A stretch of DNA of 64,000 nucleotides, taken from Collybiopsis luxurians FD-317 M1. Taxonomy: Eukaryota > Basidiomycota > Agaricomycetes > Agaricales > Omphalotaceae. Under the pieces are notes generated by a model that ran no database searches, had not been told where the DNA came from, and saw only the letters and a list, made by a program, of their open reading frames with translations. Below, piece by piece: positions 22,478-34,160 of the stretch. A program made the position numbers and the translations under genes. The stretch spans positions 1 through 64,000 of the forward strand of contig KN834828.1 of assembly GCA_000827265.1 (NCBI GenBank). The letters run 5' to 3'. Position 1 is the first letter of the stretch. Each line of letters starts with the position of its first letter.

Positions 22478-24713
22478 ATGTCCCTTGGTGGCTCTCTGAT
22501 AGTCTATATTTCATTTCTGGGCTTTTGGTTATGGTTTCGCAAGCTAAGAAACACCTTGCCTTATCCTCCAGGCCCCGAACCACATATTCTGCTCGGGAAT
22601 CTCAAAGATGTACCGGTTGAGTATCAATGGATAGAGTACACCAAATGGGCAAAAAAGTATGGTGAGTTGATATTTAAAATGAACGGTTCCCCCTACACTT
22701 CAGGTGATGACCTCTGCCTTACTTAGGTGATATCATGCATCTCAACATATTGGGTCAACATCTTGTTATAGTCAGCTCGGAGGCAGTCGCCAAAGACCTC
22801 TTCGAGAAGCGATCAGCAAACTATTCAGACAGACCTGAAATTGGTGTAATGGAAATGTAAGGTTATTTTATAGATCAACAACAGTAGGCTTATGCTAACA
22901 GTAAATTGAAGTAATGGTTGGAAAGTTAACATGGGACTAAAGCATTACGGGGATGAATGGCGCCGTGATCGAAGGGTTCTGCATCAGAAACTGCGTAGTC
23001 AAAATGCTGAGGAACTGCATCCTTTGGAGTTGAGTAAAGCTCATGAGCTGCTAAGAAATCTACTTGATTCTCCAATGGACTTTGAAAATCATTTTCAGGT
23101 GTAAGTACTTTACTACTCATTGGCAATCGCAGCAAATTGAACACCTGTACTGTTTAGCTATCCAGCATCGGTAGTGATACAACTCTTGTATGGTCATGAA
23201 GTCACGCGGGAGGATCCTTTAATTAATCTCGTCTTGGAGACAATCTGGTTGTTCTCTGGCGCTGTATTTCCGGGAACCAATCTTCTTAATGTTTTTCCAT
23301 CCTGTATGTCATGCCCAATTTTGGATGGACCGGGCTAAATAGTTTGTATCTTCGAAATATTTCCAGTAAAGCACATACCGGAGTGGCTTCCTGTTCCCAT
23401 TATACAGCCTCTATTACAGCGCTGTGCGAAATCTCGTGCTCTGCTCACCCAGATGCAGGATATTCCTTTTAACTTTGTGAAGAGAGATATGGTATGTCAT
23501 CTCATCTTTTTGCGTAGTTTAACTTATCATTTACTGGTATGTTTAGGAGCAAAATGCAACAGTTCAATGTTGGATATCTGAACTCTTAGAGAAGAACAAG
23601 CAAGAGGAACAGAAGCTACCAGAGAGTGTTATAAAGGCAATGGGTGCAAGTTTGTTTGCAGGTCAGAAAAATAGATGAGCTATCAATATTGTTTACTCAC
23701 TAAAGAGTCATGCCTTTCAGCTGCTACAGAAACAGTGAGTTGTTCAATGGTCTAAAGAATGCAATTAACTCCAACATGCTTTAGGTCTTAGCTGTACTTT
23801 CAACATTTGTTCTAGCCATGATTCTATTCCCTGATGTGCAAAAACAAGCACAACAGGAAATTGATCTTGTAGTGGGAAATTCCCGTCTCCCTACATTCGA
23901 AGACAGACCTTCACTACCTTACCTTGATGCGCTTATAAGAGAACTGTTTCGATGGCATGGGCCAGCACCACTAGGTTTCTACCATTTCTTCAAATCAAAT
24001 CAGAATTCATTAACTTATACTCAACTTCTGATGCTTAGGAATCCCTCATGCCGTGATCTCTGATGACATTTACAATGGATATTTCATTCCAAAAGGTTGA
24101 AAAATCCAGTTCATTTTTGAAAGACCCTGCAATGCTCACTTTGACACTTTCAGGAGCCACAATTGTCTATAATCATTGGTTGAGTCACTAAGATGCCATT
24201 GATAACCAGTGACATTGACCGATTTTCTAACAGGGCTATGTGGCGAGACCAACAAGTTTACCAGGATCCTGAAGTTTTCAACCCTAAGCGGTTTCTTGAT
24301 AATGATGGTCAACTCACTGGGCACGTACCCCCAACTTATGGATTTGGACGGCGGTAAGTGGTGATCTCCAATGAGGCTGGGTTAATCCTTGCATTGATTG
24401 ATTATTAGTATCTGCATTGGCCGTTCAATGGGCGACGCGACTGTCTGGATTGCGATCGTGTTAATTCTTGCTGTATTCGATATCAAGAAAGCAAGGGACA
24501 AATTTGGAAAGGAGATCGAGGTGCATGAACAATTTACTGATGGTGTAGTAAGGTGCATTCCCACCTGCCAATAGGCATCCGACTTGTATTCTAAATGTTC
24601 TTCTTCCCTGTACTAGTGCACCACATCCGTTCACCTGTTGCTTAGTCCCTCGAACAGAAAATTCACGAAGGTTGATCTTGGAGAATTCCTGCCCAACAGT
24701 GGAAAGTCAGTAG
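22478..24713 (+). CDS. Cytochrome P450 monooxygenase 2
   Basis: A second basidiomycete P450, not a recent duplicate of the first. ATG at 22478 starts MSLGGSLIVYISFLGFWLWF (membrane anchor), then the hinge LPYPPGPEPHILLGN. Later exons give AKDLFEKRSANYSDRPE, MGLKHYGDEWRRDRRVLHQ (helix C), MGASLFAA spliced to ATETVLAVLSTFVLAM (I-helix), the ExxR motif as IRELFRWHGPAPLG, GIPHAVISDDIYNGYFIPK, NPKRFLDNDG and the haem loop YGFGRR spliced to ICIGRSMGDA. The reading simply continued stops at 24574 (ending RCIPTC). A better family-like tail, PHPFTCCLVPRTENSRRLI, lies just downstream after a CTAG acceptor and stops at 24713, but its frame cannot be joined with a standard GT donor. So the C-terminus may be altered or mis-spliced. 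All catalytic motifs are intact. Confidence 0.85.
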
Positions 24714-25974
24714 GTGTTGTACTGGTAGACCTACTTTGTTCAGAATTGGAGTTGGAAAATGGTTTTGATTAGGGATCCACACTGTACCATACTGTAAAAT
24801 ATTTTTTTCAGAGGCTTGTATGGGGTTAATACTATATGGGAGTACAGTCATATATTGTATGAATATAACCATAAGTTCATGGGGTGTTATGTGTGACGCC
24901 ATGAGCTTAAAAAGTCATAGTTCAGGGGGTCATGTTACATATTGTCATTCATGAATTAGTTCAGCTCTTTGGTGCTGGAATGTGCAAAATAACCACTAGG
25001 ACAGCTTATCTAAGTTTTATCATGTTGGAGCACTCCCAAATTTGAAATAAAAAGCAGTGTAAGTGCATTTGAGAGTCCAATGGAACATTGAATAAGAGCA
25101 TTACTGTTTTACACCTGCAGTCCAATATTTATTGTCTGTAAAAGGCCTAGCAATATATTTAATTTTACCATGAATTTTACCAATTTCTTCTAGTGTTAAA
25201 CAATTGATATTGAGCTGCTAAAAGGTATATTAAATAACTGATTTTGTGGTACCTTTTTCACACATAAAATGTGCCAGTAATTACATAATTTTCTGCGTGA
25301 TCTTTTCCATATTTTTGCAGCTGTAGTCTAATAAGTATGACCTGTGATAAAGTAACTGTAATAACTGAGGCGCCTGTATTCTCAACGCCAATATTTAAGG
25401 GTATGATGATCTTGAGAGGGTATGACTATGTTTAACAACTGACTTATTGTCATCTTGGCAAGCTAGTTGCCCTTTGGGTACTAACTGACTAAAAAATAAG
25501 ATCAGCTCTGTTAAACCAAGCCTGCTTAATACACCATGGGCCTGAAATGTTGGTTTAACCCAGTAAACTGCATTTCCCAATGCTGGGCATGCTCTGCTGG
25601 CACCCTGAGTGCAATCTGGGTATTTAACCACATTTAGCACAGTTTAAACAAGTTTATCTAACACTCAACTGAGATTTGAAACTGGCCCAGCCTTGTGCCA
25701 TTCAACCCTGGTTTAATGAGTTCTATTTTTAACCTGGATTAATGCGCAAGAAGTCCAATTTTATTTCACACCACTGTGGAGATTCAACATGGCAGTAACA
25801 CCATGGCAGGGAGTGTAAAATATCTACAGTCCATTAGCCCATGAAGGCAGCATAAGAAAAAAGGGAAAAAAGAAAAAGAAAACAGAAAACAGAAAAACCA
25901 TTGGGTCCCATACCAAACCAAAAAAGAAACTACCCTCTCTGCTTGCCTCAACCCTCTGATATCAAGAACCACAG
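24714..25974. other. Intergenic; boundary between gene-rich and repeat-rich parts
   Basis: No gene recognised. CpG becomes rare from about here onward. A frame at 25395-25640 (minus) has no supporting motif. Confidence 0.45.
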
Positions 25975-26559
25975 CTACTCCCCCTCTTTTTCCTTGTCTT
26001 CCTCCTGCACTGCTGGAAAAACTCCAAAAATGTAGTGGAAATGTCTCATATTGTTGATGTACTGGAACAATGGTGCAAGTGACTTCTCTTCATTTAACAG
26101 ACCTGCCATTGACATCTTACAATACCCAACCTCTCCTTGCAGCCTCACCCTTGCTGCCCTATGCACTGGACACCTCAGCAAGTAGTGGAAGGGGGTCTCT
26201 TTATCCCTTTTGCACACCAGGCACACTGGTGAGTCCACTTTGCCAATCTGGTGAAGGTGCTGGTAAAGGAAGCTGTGACTGGAGCATAGCTGGACCAATA
26301 TGCTAGAGTGTTGTTTTTTCAAGCCCATCATCATCCTCTGGTACTCCTTCACTGCTCTGGTTGCCCTCTCCTTTTTCACCATCCGGAGCCTCTGAAGTCT
26401 GGGAGACAACCTGAACATATCATCCCGCAAAGTGTTCAACTTCCATTGAAAAGCTTTCTTGATGGCAGAGGCACTGATGGGTAGCGCTAATGGGCCCAAT
26501 TTAAGCCCAGGCATGTGATTGATGACAAATGACAATTTTACATTTTGCATTACACACAA
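25975..26559 (-). pseudogene. LINE (non-LTR retrotransposon) C-terminal remnant with zinc-binding motif
   Basis: A 194-codon open frame on the minus strand. It contains a helix-rich stretch (LRMVKKERATRAVKEYQRMM) and then HSFLYQHLHQIGKVDSPVC, LVCKRDKETPFHYLLRCPVH and RAARVRLQGEV. This is the 'H...L.ri...sp.C..C...Et..H.l..Cp...R' zinc-binding end seen after the reverse transcriptase of fungal LINEs. No reverse transcriptase or endonuclease lies upstream (26560 onward), as expected for a 5'-truncated copy. The frame is open but cannot be functional alone. Confidence 0.7.
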
Positions 26560-28185
26560 TGGCTGCAGTAATTATGATCTGACAGCTAGAGTCTACAATT
26601 ACACTTGACAGTGGTAACCTTAATGAAAATGGAACTACTCAAAGAAAGGGGATCCATTTCATAGAAAGGTATACCATTATTATTCAACACAGAATGCTTG
26701 AGAGATGTTGCTCTAGCATTCGTCCATGCTAGCAGACCCACCCAATTATAGTGATGGTCTCTTATAAAGCAGGTGTATCATTGGAACCACATACAAATCA
26801 TTCAACTGAAAGGGTTACCATTGCTAGAGACTATTATGAGTGACCGGTGGGCTGGATTGATAAGGAACAAGATTGCTCTGATGCTGAGAACAAGATGGCT
26901 ATGGCCTTGCAGAACCTAATTAAAGATGAGCCAACTAGAGATACTGAATCTCAGAAGGAAATAAGGTTATAGATCCCTTTTGATCTAAGGGACACCATTC
27001 AATGGCTATGGGTGGCCACCTACAAATAATGAGTTACAATATTAGAATGAAAGGAAACCTCTTCTTGAGAAAGAGATGCAACTAGATAGATACTATGGAT
27101 AAGTGAAGCAACAGTTGTGCTGCAGAAGTGGGAGTGGGTTATTGCTCAACCCATCTGCACAGAATCAAAACAAATCTGACTTGAGTTGTTCAGGTTTAAA
27201 ACTGAGGAGACTACCTATAAAGACTTATTGGAAACTTTTGGGTAACAATTTGGGGACAAACTCTGAAATGTTTACCTATAAGAGAAACTACAATTTAAAA
27301 GAGAATTATTTTAAAATGATTTTGTATTAAACAGTAGATATTATTTTTGAGTAGTATAAATATGGTCATTAGTCTACTGTTTAATCAAGTAACCTTTGGA
27401 CTGTAATGGTCTCTGTGTGATAGGTTTGATTATTTTTCTTGCCCAGAATGTAGTTGTATACCTGCCATGATTAGCGGTTGAGTTGCTCCTGCATTTTTGA
27501 TAAAACTACTTGAGTCTAATACCTTTGACATATATTATTGTTGAGACATTGAAAATTTGACAAATAGTTCCTTGTTGTAGAACAACTTGGAACATTTGAA
27601 AAATATGGATCATTACCTTTTCAAATAGTTGAAGTTTCAATAACAAAAACATCAATCAGGTTAGCTGAATTGTCCTGGTATTGTAAAACCTTTGACAATG
27701 CACCCCTTGCACCCTTTAACATGAACAAACCTCATTAACTGGAGCCCACCATGAGGGGGACCAGGATAAAAACAATATAAATCTTTGATTGATAGATCAG
27801 CAATATTTGAATTGTCAACCTTTTGATCAAGGCACCACTTTCATTTTCCAAAATTTCACATTCCAGTTTGTCTTGGAGCACCCAGAACTCTTGAAGAGTG
27901 GGTGTTTTATCTCTAAATGAGTACAAGTGAATTGGCACCATCTTCAATTGGACAGATTTCTCAGAGCCCAGCATTTCTACATCTCAGCAATCATCTCCCA
28001 TTTTGCCTACAAGTGCACCTTCTTTGCCAGCTGATGAGTCTTTTGACCTAACTATCAGTGGCTTTCCAAGATCTCCAGTGGAGCTGACACAAATTTGACC
28101 AACTGCAGCCTTGCCCATTTCTACAACACCTCCTAACTCACCACCTTTATCTCTGCAAAACAGTTTTCAACCTGATTGCCCTGAC
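26560..28185. other. Decayed repeat DNA, not identified
   Basis: Low in CpG and without recognisable domains. Short frames such as 26890-26960 (+, MALQNLIKDEPTRDTESQKE) look gag-like but cannot be assigned. Confidence 0.4.
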
Positions 28186-28258
28186 AATAGTGGCAGTCAG
28201 AGTGTGCATTTCAGTAGTTGATTCAGAGGTTGATTCGAACCTGGAAAATCAACTGCTG

Positions 28259-28376
28259 AATCAACTGAAATGAAACAAACTGTCAAAGCAACTACTAGAG
28301 TTGCTTTGACCTGCCTGAATCAACTGAAATGAAACAGACTGTCAAAGCAACTACTAGAGTTGCTTTGACCTGCCTG
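28259..28376. repeat. Tandem duplication of 59 bp with internal hairpin
   Basis: Copies 28259-28317 and 28318-28376 differ at one base by eye. Each contains the palindrome GTCAAAGCAACT-act-AGAGTTGCTTTGAC. It lies just inside the left end of the PIF/Harbinger element and could be part of its subterminal transposase-binding region. Confidence 0.75.
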
Positions 28377-28497
28377 AATCAACTGAATCAACTTTTACAT
28401 GTATGAGTCATAACCATGTAGAATTAGATAATATAATTTTTTTTTTGGAAATTTACATGCTATGGTGTATACAGAAGAGTGTATAAACTGTCACAGT

Positions 28498-30373
28498 ATG
28501 GCTTCCAATGCCAGCACCACAACCAAAACCTGGTCCAAATGTGGATACCAGGAAACCCAAAAAGAGCCTGACAAAGCTGCCAGCAGTAGAAAACATTCTT
28601 GGAAGACTCAGGGTACAGACAGGAAAAGGAGTGGTGAAGACAACAAGGAAGAGGTTCTAGAGCAAGGTGCAGATGATACAAAAGAGTACATGAAATTCTT
28701 TGCAGCAGAGTGGATCCTCATCTGAGCATCTACAGCATTAAATGGACCTCCGAGCTATCCTTCACATTGCTTGCTCATATTACTGAAAATGAGACCCTCA
28801 AAAATGGACTGTACCCAGGCTCCAGCTCCAATGTCTCTACAGCAAAAGGTGGCAGTTTATCTAAAACAGAGCACCATTTCAAACTCTTCGATGCAACCTT
28901 TGGAGACAACTTACAATGGAAGCCTCTTATCGAGCTTGCAAAAGACAAGACCCCTCAAAAAAGAAGCAGAAGCATCAAAGACTCAAAAAAATCTGGCTAA
29001 TAAAACTTGACACCCTGCCATTGGTAGTGGGCCAATGCTGCCGTGTGGCAGTTACTCATGCCCTGTGTGGTGGCGCCAATGAGTAAGTAGAGTCTGGTGA
29101 CTCAAACACCGCTGCCTCCCTGCTTAGTCTAAACTCAAAACAGATTGTAATTTATTATGATGACAGCTTTAATACATTACCTTGTGTCATCAGTATTATA
29201 CCATTAATATAAAATTGCCTGTCAAGGATCAGGCACAGAATTCCCCACCTCATAAGCTCGGCATTCCATTTCATTCCATGCACTCATAATCAAAAACTGA
29301 CTCACTAAGTGTGTAAGCCGTTAAACTCATTGCTATATCTCTTTGACAAGTGACAGGATGGCTACTTGGACCTGCCAAATCACCTTGGAACTTGGACAGA
29401 CTGGAGAGGGGATAAACAGTGCCAAGGAGATTGATATGACCAAGGAAAATGCATTCACAAATGTATGGGGTAAGTGCAATAGAAGAAACTTACATCACTC
29501 CTACTGAAGTTCTTCTATGTAGCCAAACATTGAGATAGATGCCCATGGTACTTTGAGATGTGAGACCTGATTGCAGACTGCCAAAACTCCAAGCCAGAAG
29601 GTATAGATAACAGCCACTCAGATGTAGACCTCACAGTACTCAATACTCAGGAAATGGATGAGGACAAAGCTGCAGAGGAGAAAAATCAGACTCTTGAACT
29701 TGACCCAGCAGGAGAGCCACACACCAATGGCAATGGAGACTTGACAGAAAGCTCAATCTTCCTCAATGAAAATTTTTCAGTTCCTAGTGATGTGGAGGAT
29801 GAAGTTGTCAGTGAGCCAAAATTTGAAAAGCTAACCATGGACCAACCTTGCCCTACTACCAAATCCAAGGGAAAAACAGTGCCTCAGCCCTCAGTGTCCA
29901 AACCAGTAAAGCTTGAAGAGAAGAAGTCAGTAAAGAAGAATAAAATTGATGAGTTTGCAGCAATAGCAGCAGAAGAAGAGAGGACAACTCAGAGTGAGCT
30001 GGAGCTAGCAAAGTTGAGGGCCTGCATTGACTTGGAATGTGCAAAAGTGGACAGAGAGTATAGAATCCTGAAGGAAAAGAGATGGGCAGAGAAGGATAGG
30101 ATGAAGATGGAGGCAAGAGAAAAAGAAAGCCAGTGCAAGCATGAGCTCTGCATGGCAATGCTGTCGGGTGTCCTGCAGAGTTGGAATTTGCTGTCAAACA
30201 AAGTTACACCACATGCTCACCCTTTTCTACCTACACCTCAAGTTGGTGGGTCTTCTGATACAGCTTGGCTACCATCTAGGGATGACAGTAACATGTTTGA
30301 CAGGTCTTGGGGTGACAAAGGTGCTGGTGGAGATAGCTATTCTGCTTTGAACTTTCCAAGCACTCCTATGTAG
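28498..30373 (+). pseudogene. PIF/Harbinger SANT/Myb-like accessory protein (ORF1), interrupted
   Basis: ATG at 28498 (MASNASTTTKTWSKC). A SANT-like block follows in the next frame segment: WTSELSFTLLAHITENETLK, then GSSSNVSTAKGGSLSKTEHH. The dispersed repeat (28993-29300) then interrupts the gene. Coding resumes with TCQITLELGQTGEGINSAKE, an intron at about 29470-29521, and PWYFEM-stop-DLIADCQNSKPEG, where the stop is TGA in place of an expected Arg. The last part (29654-30373) is open for 239 codons, acidic and then coiled-coil-like (AEKDRMKMEAREKESQCKHE), ending FPSTPM. This is the usual second protein of PIF/Harbinger elements, thought to help the transposase bind DNA and enter the nucleus. 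Confidence 0.65.
28993..29300. repeat. Dispersed repeat family, copy 4, inserted in the PIF/Harbinger ORF1
   Basis: Matches 13575-13880 through GGGCCAATGCTGCCGTGTGG, TTACTCATGCCCT, CCTGTCAAGGATCAGGCACA and CTCGGCATTCCATTTCATTC. Here CpG sites have changed to TpG or CpA compared with copy 1. It splits the accessory gene, so it arrived after the transposon. Confidence 0.7.
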
Positions 30374-30479
30374 CTTAAGTTACTATTGTTGTTTGTATTC
30401 TGCTTCACTACAAATTTACCATAAATTCATGCTCTCTTCATTCTAACCTCTGCCACTCTTGATCATCTAACCAATTGAA

Positions 30480-32147
30480 TAAAACTTCCTTCAGTTTCTC
30501 TCACTTCTGTCTACCTGCTGAGAGGTGTTGCCAGGAATTTTGCACTGTCACTTCTGTTGCCATGAAATTGTCATCATCTTCCTCTGCCTCTAAGCCTTCT
30601 TTTAGGAAGGGATCCTGCATGATTGGGTCATCACTTGTATCCCCACAAAAACTTTGCTCCTGCTCTTCACAATCCATGGCAAAGTTATGGACAACTATAC
30701 AGGAAAGACCCCAGTATGTAGCAAATTTGTGTGACTTTTCATTGACAATGTTGATATGCAGGTCTTTGAGAGACTGAAAATGGCCTTTGAGAAAACTAAT
30801 AGCATGTTCTGACTGAATTCAAATCATAGACAAATGGTTGTTAAAGACCTCATTATCAGGCAGTTCTTGCTCAGGCCATTTATATGGAGCCACAACCCAG
30901 TCAGAAACCTGTACAAATTTGTTAGATCTGAATACAATGTGCCTCAAATTCATACAGGATATGCTGAGTCCACCCATACCCATTCTCCAGGCCTTAATAA
31001 TTTTTTGTATTGCTGCTTCATATGTGTCTTTTCCCATGCAGAAGCATCATGAGTGCTTCCTGTAAAGCCATACCCAACATCAACAATGTGGAGATTAGGA
31101 AGAGAAATGATCTAATTTACATGAGTCTGAGTTGCAGTAATGAAATGAGGATAACATACCTGGAAGTTCAATGACTAGTTTAATTTTCTATCAAAATAGC
31201 TTTCACCATACCAGTGAGGTCAGTCAAATAAGGGAACTAAGGTACCATCAACCAGGTACAGTCCATTATGCCATCCAGGGCATGAATGCTTTTCAATCTA
31301 ACTCTTTGCTCTCTTCTTTTCTTCTTCAGTTGGCATCCGCACATTGCCTGCAGCATATGAGGTTGTAGAAGAGCCACCATCACCCTTTTTGTAACCAGAA
31401 GAACACTTCCCTTGCCAATACCAGCCCAACAAGCAACACCTGGGAGAGAAACTCCATTGCCATAGTGACCAAATTGATATAGCATTATTGCTAGCTGCTC
31501 TTCGACTGACATCTGGCTGTTTTGACTCTGATTGGAAAAGATGTTATCATGTTCAATCTGTTGCACATGCTGATCAAATGTGTAGGGTGTGATGCAAAGA
31601 TCCTGCTGGAAGGCCTCTGGGTTGCTATGCTTTGTTTGATAGAGAAGAAATAGAAGCTGAGGTGGAAGTTTTTCTTTGCTTTTGTGAGAGGCTTCATAAC
31701 AACTGGAATACATCATGGAAAGCTCTTTCTGCATGTGTCAGAGAAGGGGGCAGCAATTTTTAGATGATGCGGAGTTGCTCAATAAGTACCATAGTCGAAC
31801 TGGGAGTCATCTGAGTCAGAGCCAGGGTCAGAATCTGAAGAAGCTGAAAGTTGTGTAATAATTTAGCTGTCCAGATAGGCTTCTAATCCCAGAAAAAAGC
31901 CTGAATCATCTGTGCCATCAGAGTCAGACCCATCTTCATTAGATGAACTTGAGGAAAGTGAGCATGAAGAGGAGGAGAGGTGAGAAGATAGTGAGTCAGA
32001 ACCAGAACTCTCTGAGAGTTCAGCAGAATGAGATGAAAGTGGAGTAGCGAGTAGTGGCTGGCCTGTCTTTTTAAGCCTTTTTCTACTTCTCCACTGCCAA
32101 TATTTTGCCCTCCTGAGCCTGGCACAATGAAATCTCAGGAAAGCCAA
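30480..32147 (-). pseudogene. PIF/Harbinger DDE transposase, decayed
   Basis: Minus strand. The N-terminal part (32147-31863) is Ser/Asp-rich. The next part (31734-31237) reads DLCITPYTFDQHVQQIEHDN, then SVEEQLAIMLYQFGHYGNGV and GIGKGSVLLVTKRVMVALL, the typical N-terminal helix-turn-helix region, ending near DGIMDCTWLMVP with the first catalytic Asp area. Downstream frames give HWYGESYFD, GYGFTGSTHDASAWEK (second Asp), WVWVDSAYPV, and VVAPYKWPEQELPDNEVFNN. These match the order of the PIF/Harbinger DDE domain. Several frame changes and stops separate the pieces. It is convergent with the accessory gene at 28498-30373. Confidence 0.7.
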
Positions 32148-32562
32148 AAGTTTTGCCCAATGAGCTCAGTGACCATTTTTCAGCATAGTAAGTTCTGTGT
32201 TTGAGTTGTCTGGCTGTAATGAAGGAAAAATAGATTTGTGTATCACATGTTTCTCAGGTGGCCATGGTCACTACTAAGTCATCTAAACCAGTGCTGAAAC
32301 AAATAGTGAATCAAATTTTACAATTATGTGGTCACATCTGAACCTGATTCAGGCCAACCGAATTAACTGTCAAATCAATTACTGAATCCCAAACTCTGAC
32401 TGCCACTAATTTATACAGACCCAATTCTGAACTTGACTATTTTCCACCTCAATCTTTGACTCTTTGATGCAAATGAGACTTTCTCTTATCTCTTGATATG
32501 GACCCAATACTATCATCAAACCTATTTTTGTTACTTTTTGTTTTTCTCCTGCTAATTCAGTT

Positions 32563-34160
32563 ATGCCTTCTAATCATCCTATCAATCCTTCTAGCACTTT
32601 AGTTGGGTTGCCTCCCTTAAGTGCGAGTGCCCAAGCCCAACTTGAACAAGTGATCAAAAAGTTACCAAAGAGTTATAAGAATCCTCCTATATGGGACCTT
32701 TCACAACCTCATCTTCTTGTCCATTGGCTTGAGGCCTTGGAATTGATTTTTGATGGTGCAGCAGTAACTGAGGAGCAATTGAAAATAAAATTTGCTCTTG
32801 ATTGGGTATCCTTTCCAATGAAAGATATCCTAATTTCTTTCTCTTCTGTAACCACACCTAATTGGAAAAACTTCAAAAGAGATCTTAAGACTTTGTTTCC
32901 AGATACCATCAACAATGAGCAAGGATCCATATACAAGATTGAAGAGATCATAGATTGGATTACTCCGATTATGCTACATACAAGAGAAAAGTTGCATCTA
33001 TATAATATTGTGTTTGAAAGAGAAGTGTCTAAGCTTCAAACTGAACCATCTGTAATAATGAACAGGGATGCTGTGCACATGTACATAATGCTGTTTGCAG
33101 AAGAAGCATGACAGTTGATTTGGCAACAAGCACAGGAGGATCTGGATTGTAATCCTAAACAGGAACCAATGCAACTGGTGCAACTGTGATGTCTAATTGA
33201 CAAAAAGAGGACCCATTTTTGTTAGAAGAAGTGGTGAAAGTTGCACAGAAAGTTGTTGGTACTCCAAGTTATTACAATGTTTATTCTGTTGAAGCTTTAT
33301 CAACCTGCCAGACAACTTTGCAAAACCCACTTACCAATAGAAGGGGACCAATTAATCTACCTTGGAGTGTTAGTCTCCCTCAGGAAGATCATGGATTCCT
33401 GAAAGATTGGGGGCAACTTAAGTCTGAAGAACCAGATTTTGATAGATTGGCAGACAGTATATGGAATACAACTCAAAGAGGAGAGTGTGACTGTTTTGAA
33501 TTGGAATGTGAAAAACTAGCAGTTCAACAGGATGTAAATGCTGCCTTTATGAAGGAAATGAAAGACATGTCACTACAACTAGGAGAAGGTTTGTCTGTGT
33601 TAGCAAACATTGTAGGTAGCATGGCTCAAAAGGATAAATTGGGAATGGATAATGGTTTGACCTCTAAATTGACACCATATAATTGAAGTCAGTCTGTTAT
33701 TCCTAGAGCAGGAACACTAGGTGTGCCAGCTGCCTCGAGAGAATTCCTATGCTTTATGTGTCAATCAAAGGATCACCTTTTGCATTTGTGTCCCCATTAT
33801 TATGAATTCTTGAAACAGGGATAGTTAGTGCCAGAAGGGAGCAATTCTAATAGGGTCAAACTTAAAGATAATCAGAGGATGGCCTGAGATGATCCCAAAA
33901 GGCCGTGCTATCAACAGATAGAAGATATGGCAAAGACCTTGGGATGGGATAGAGCGGAAGCATATTTCACTAATATTGAAGATAAAAGTGGACCAAAAAT
34001 GGATAGACAGTTGAATCTGGACAATAGTGTAGCTGTTTGGACAGCTCAACTTGAAGAAATGGGAAAATCCTTCAGCGAAATGATAAAACATGCCCCTAAG
34101 GAAGTGCAGGCCACTTACCTTAACCCTGGATTGACAGGGGGACAATTAAAATACTGTTAG
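32563..34160 (+). pseudogene. Gypsy element A gag
   Basis: Opens at ATG 32563 (MPSNHPINPSSTLVGLPPLS). The capsid-like region includes IWDLSQPHLLVHWLEALELI and NWKNFKRDLKTLFPD. After a stop at 33111 the frame resumes at 33219 (LEEVVKVAQKVVGTPSYYNV). A CCHC zinc knuckle, CFMCQSKDHLLHLC, is near 33750-33792. Further stops (TAG, TGA) follow, and coding continues to about 34160 with KTLGWDRAEAYFTNIEDKSG. Normally this protein would package the element RNA. It is not functional here. Confidence 0.6.

Larger units (their letters stand above)
28189..32407. mobile_element. PIF/Harbinger DNA transposon with terminal inverted repeats
   Basis: The left end AGTGGCAGTCAGAG (28189 on) and the right end CTCTGACTGCCACT (to 32407) are inverted copies. 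Similarity continues imperfectly for about 50 bp with TTCAGTARTTGATT. Both ends are flanked by AAT (28186-28188 and 32408-32410), a candidate 3 bp target duplication, although the family usually targets TWA. Inside lie two convergent genes: a SANT-like accessory protein (+) and a DDE transposase (-). A copy of the dispersed repeat is nested inside. The frames are damaged, so the copy is probably inactive. Confidence 0.75.

Noticed and set aside
28259..28376. CRISPR-like array
   Set aside because: Only two units without spacers in a eukaryotic transposon; it is a tandem duplication.
29856..30197. Minus-strand leucine/serine-rich frames of 70-113 codons
   Set aside because: Antisense shadows of the coiled-coil-like end of the PIF/Harbinger accessory protein.
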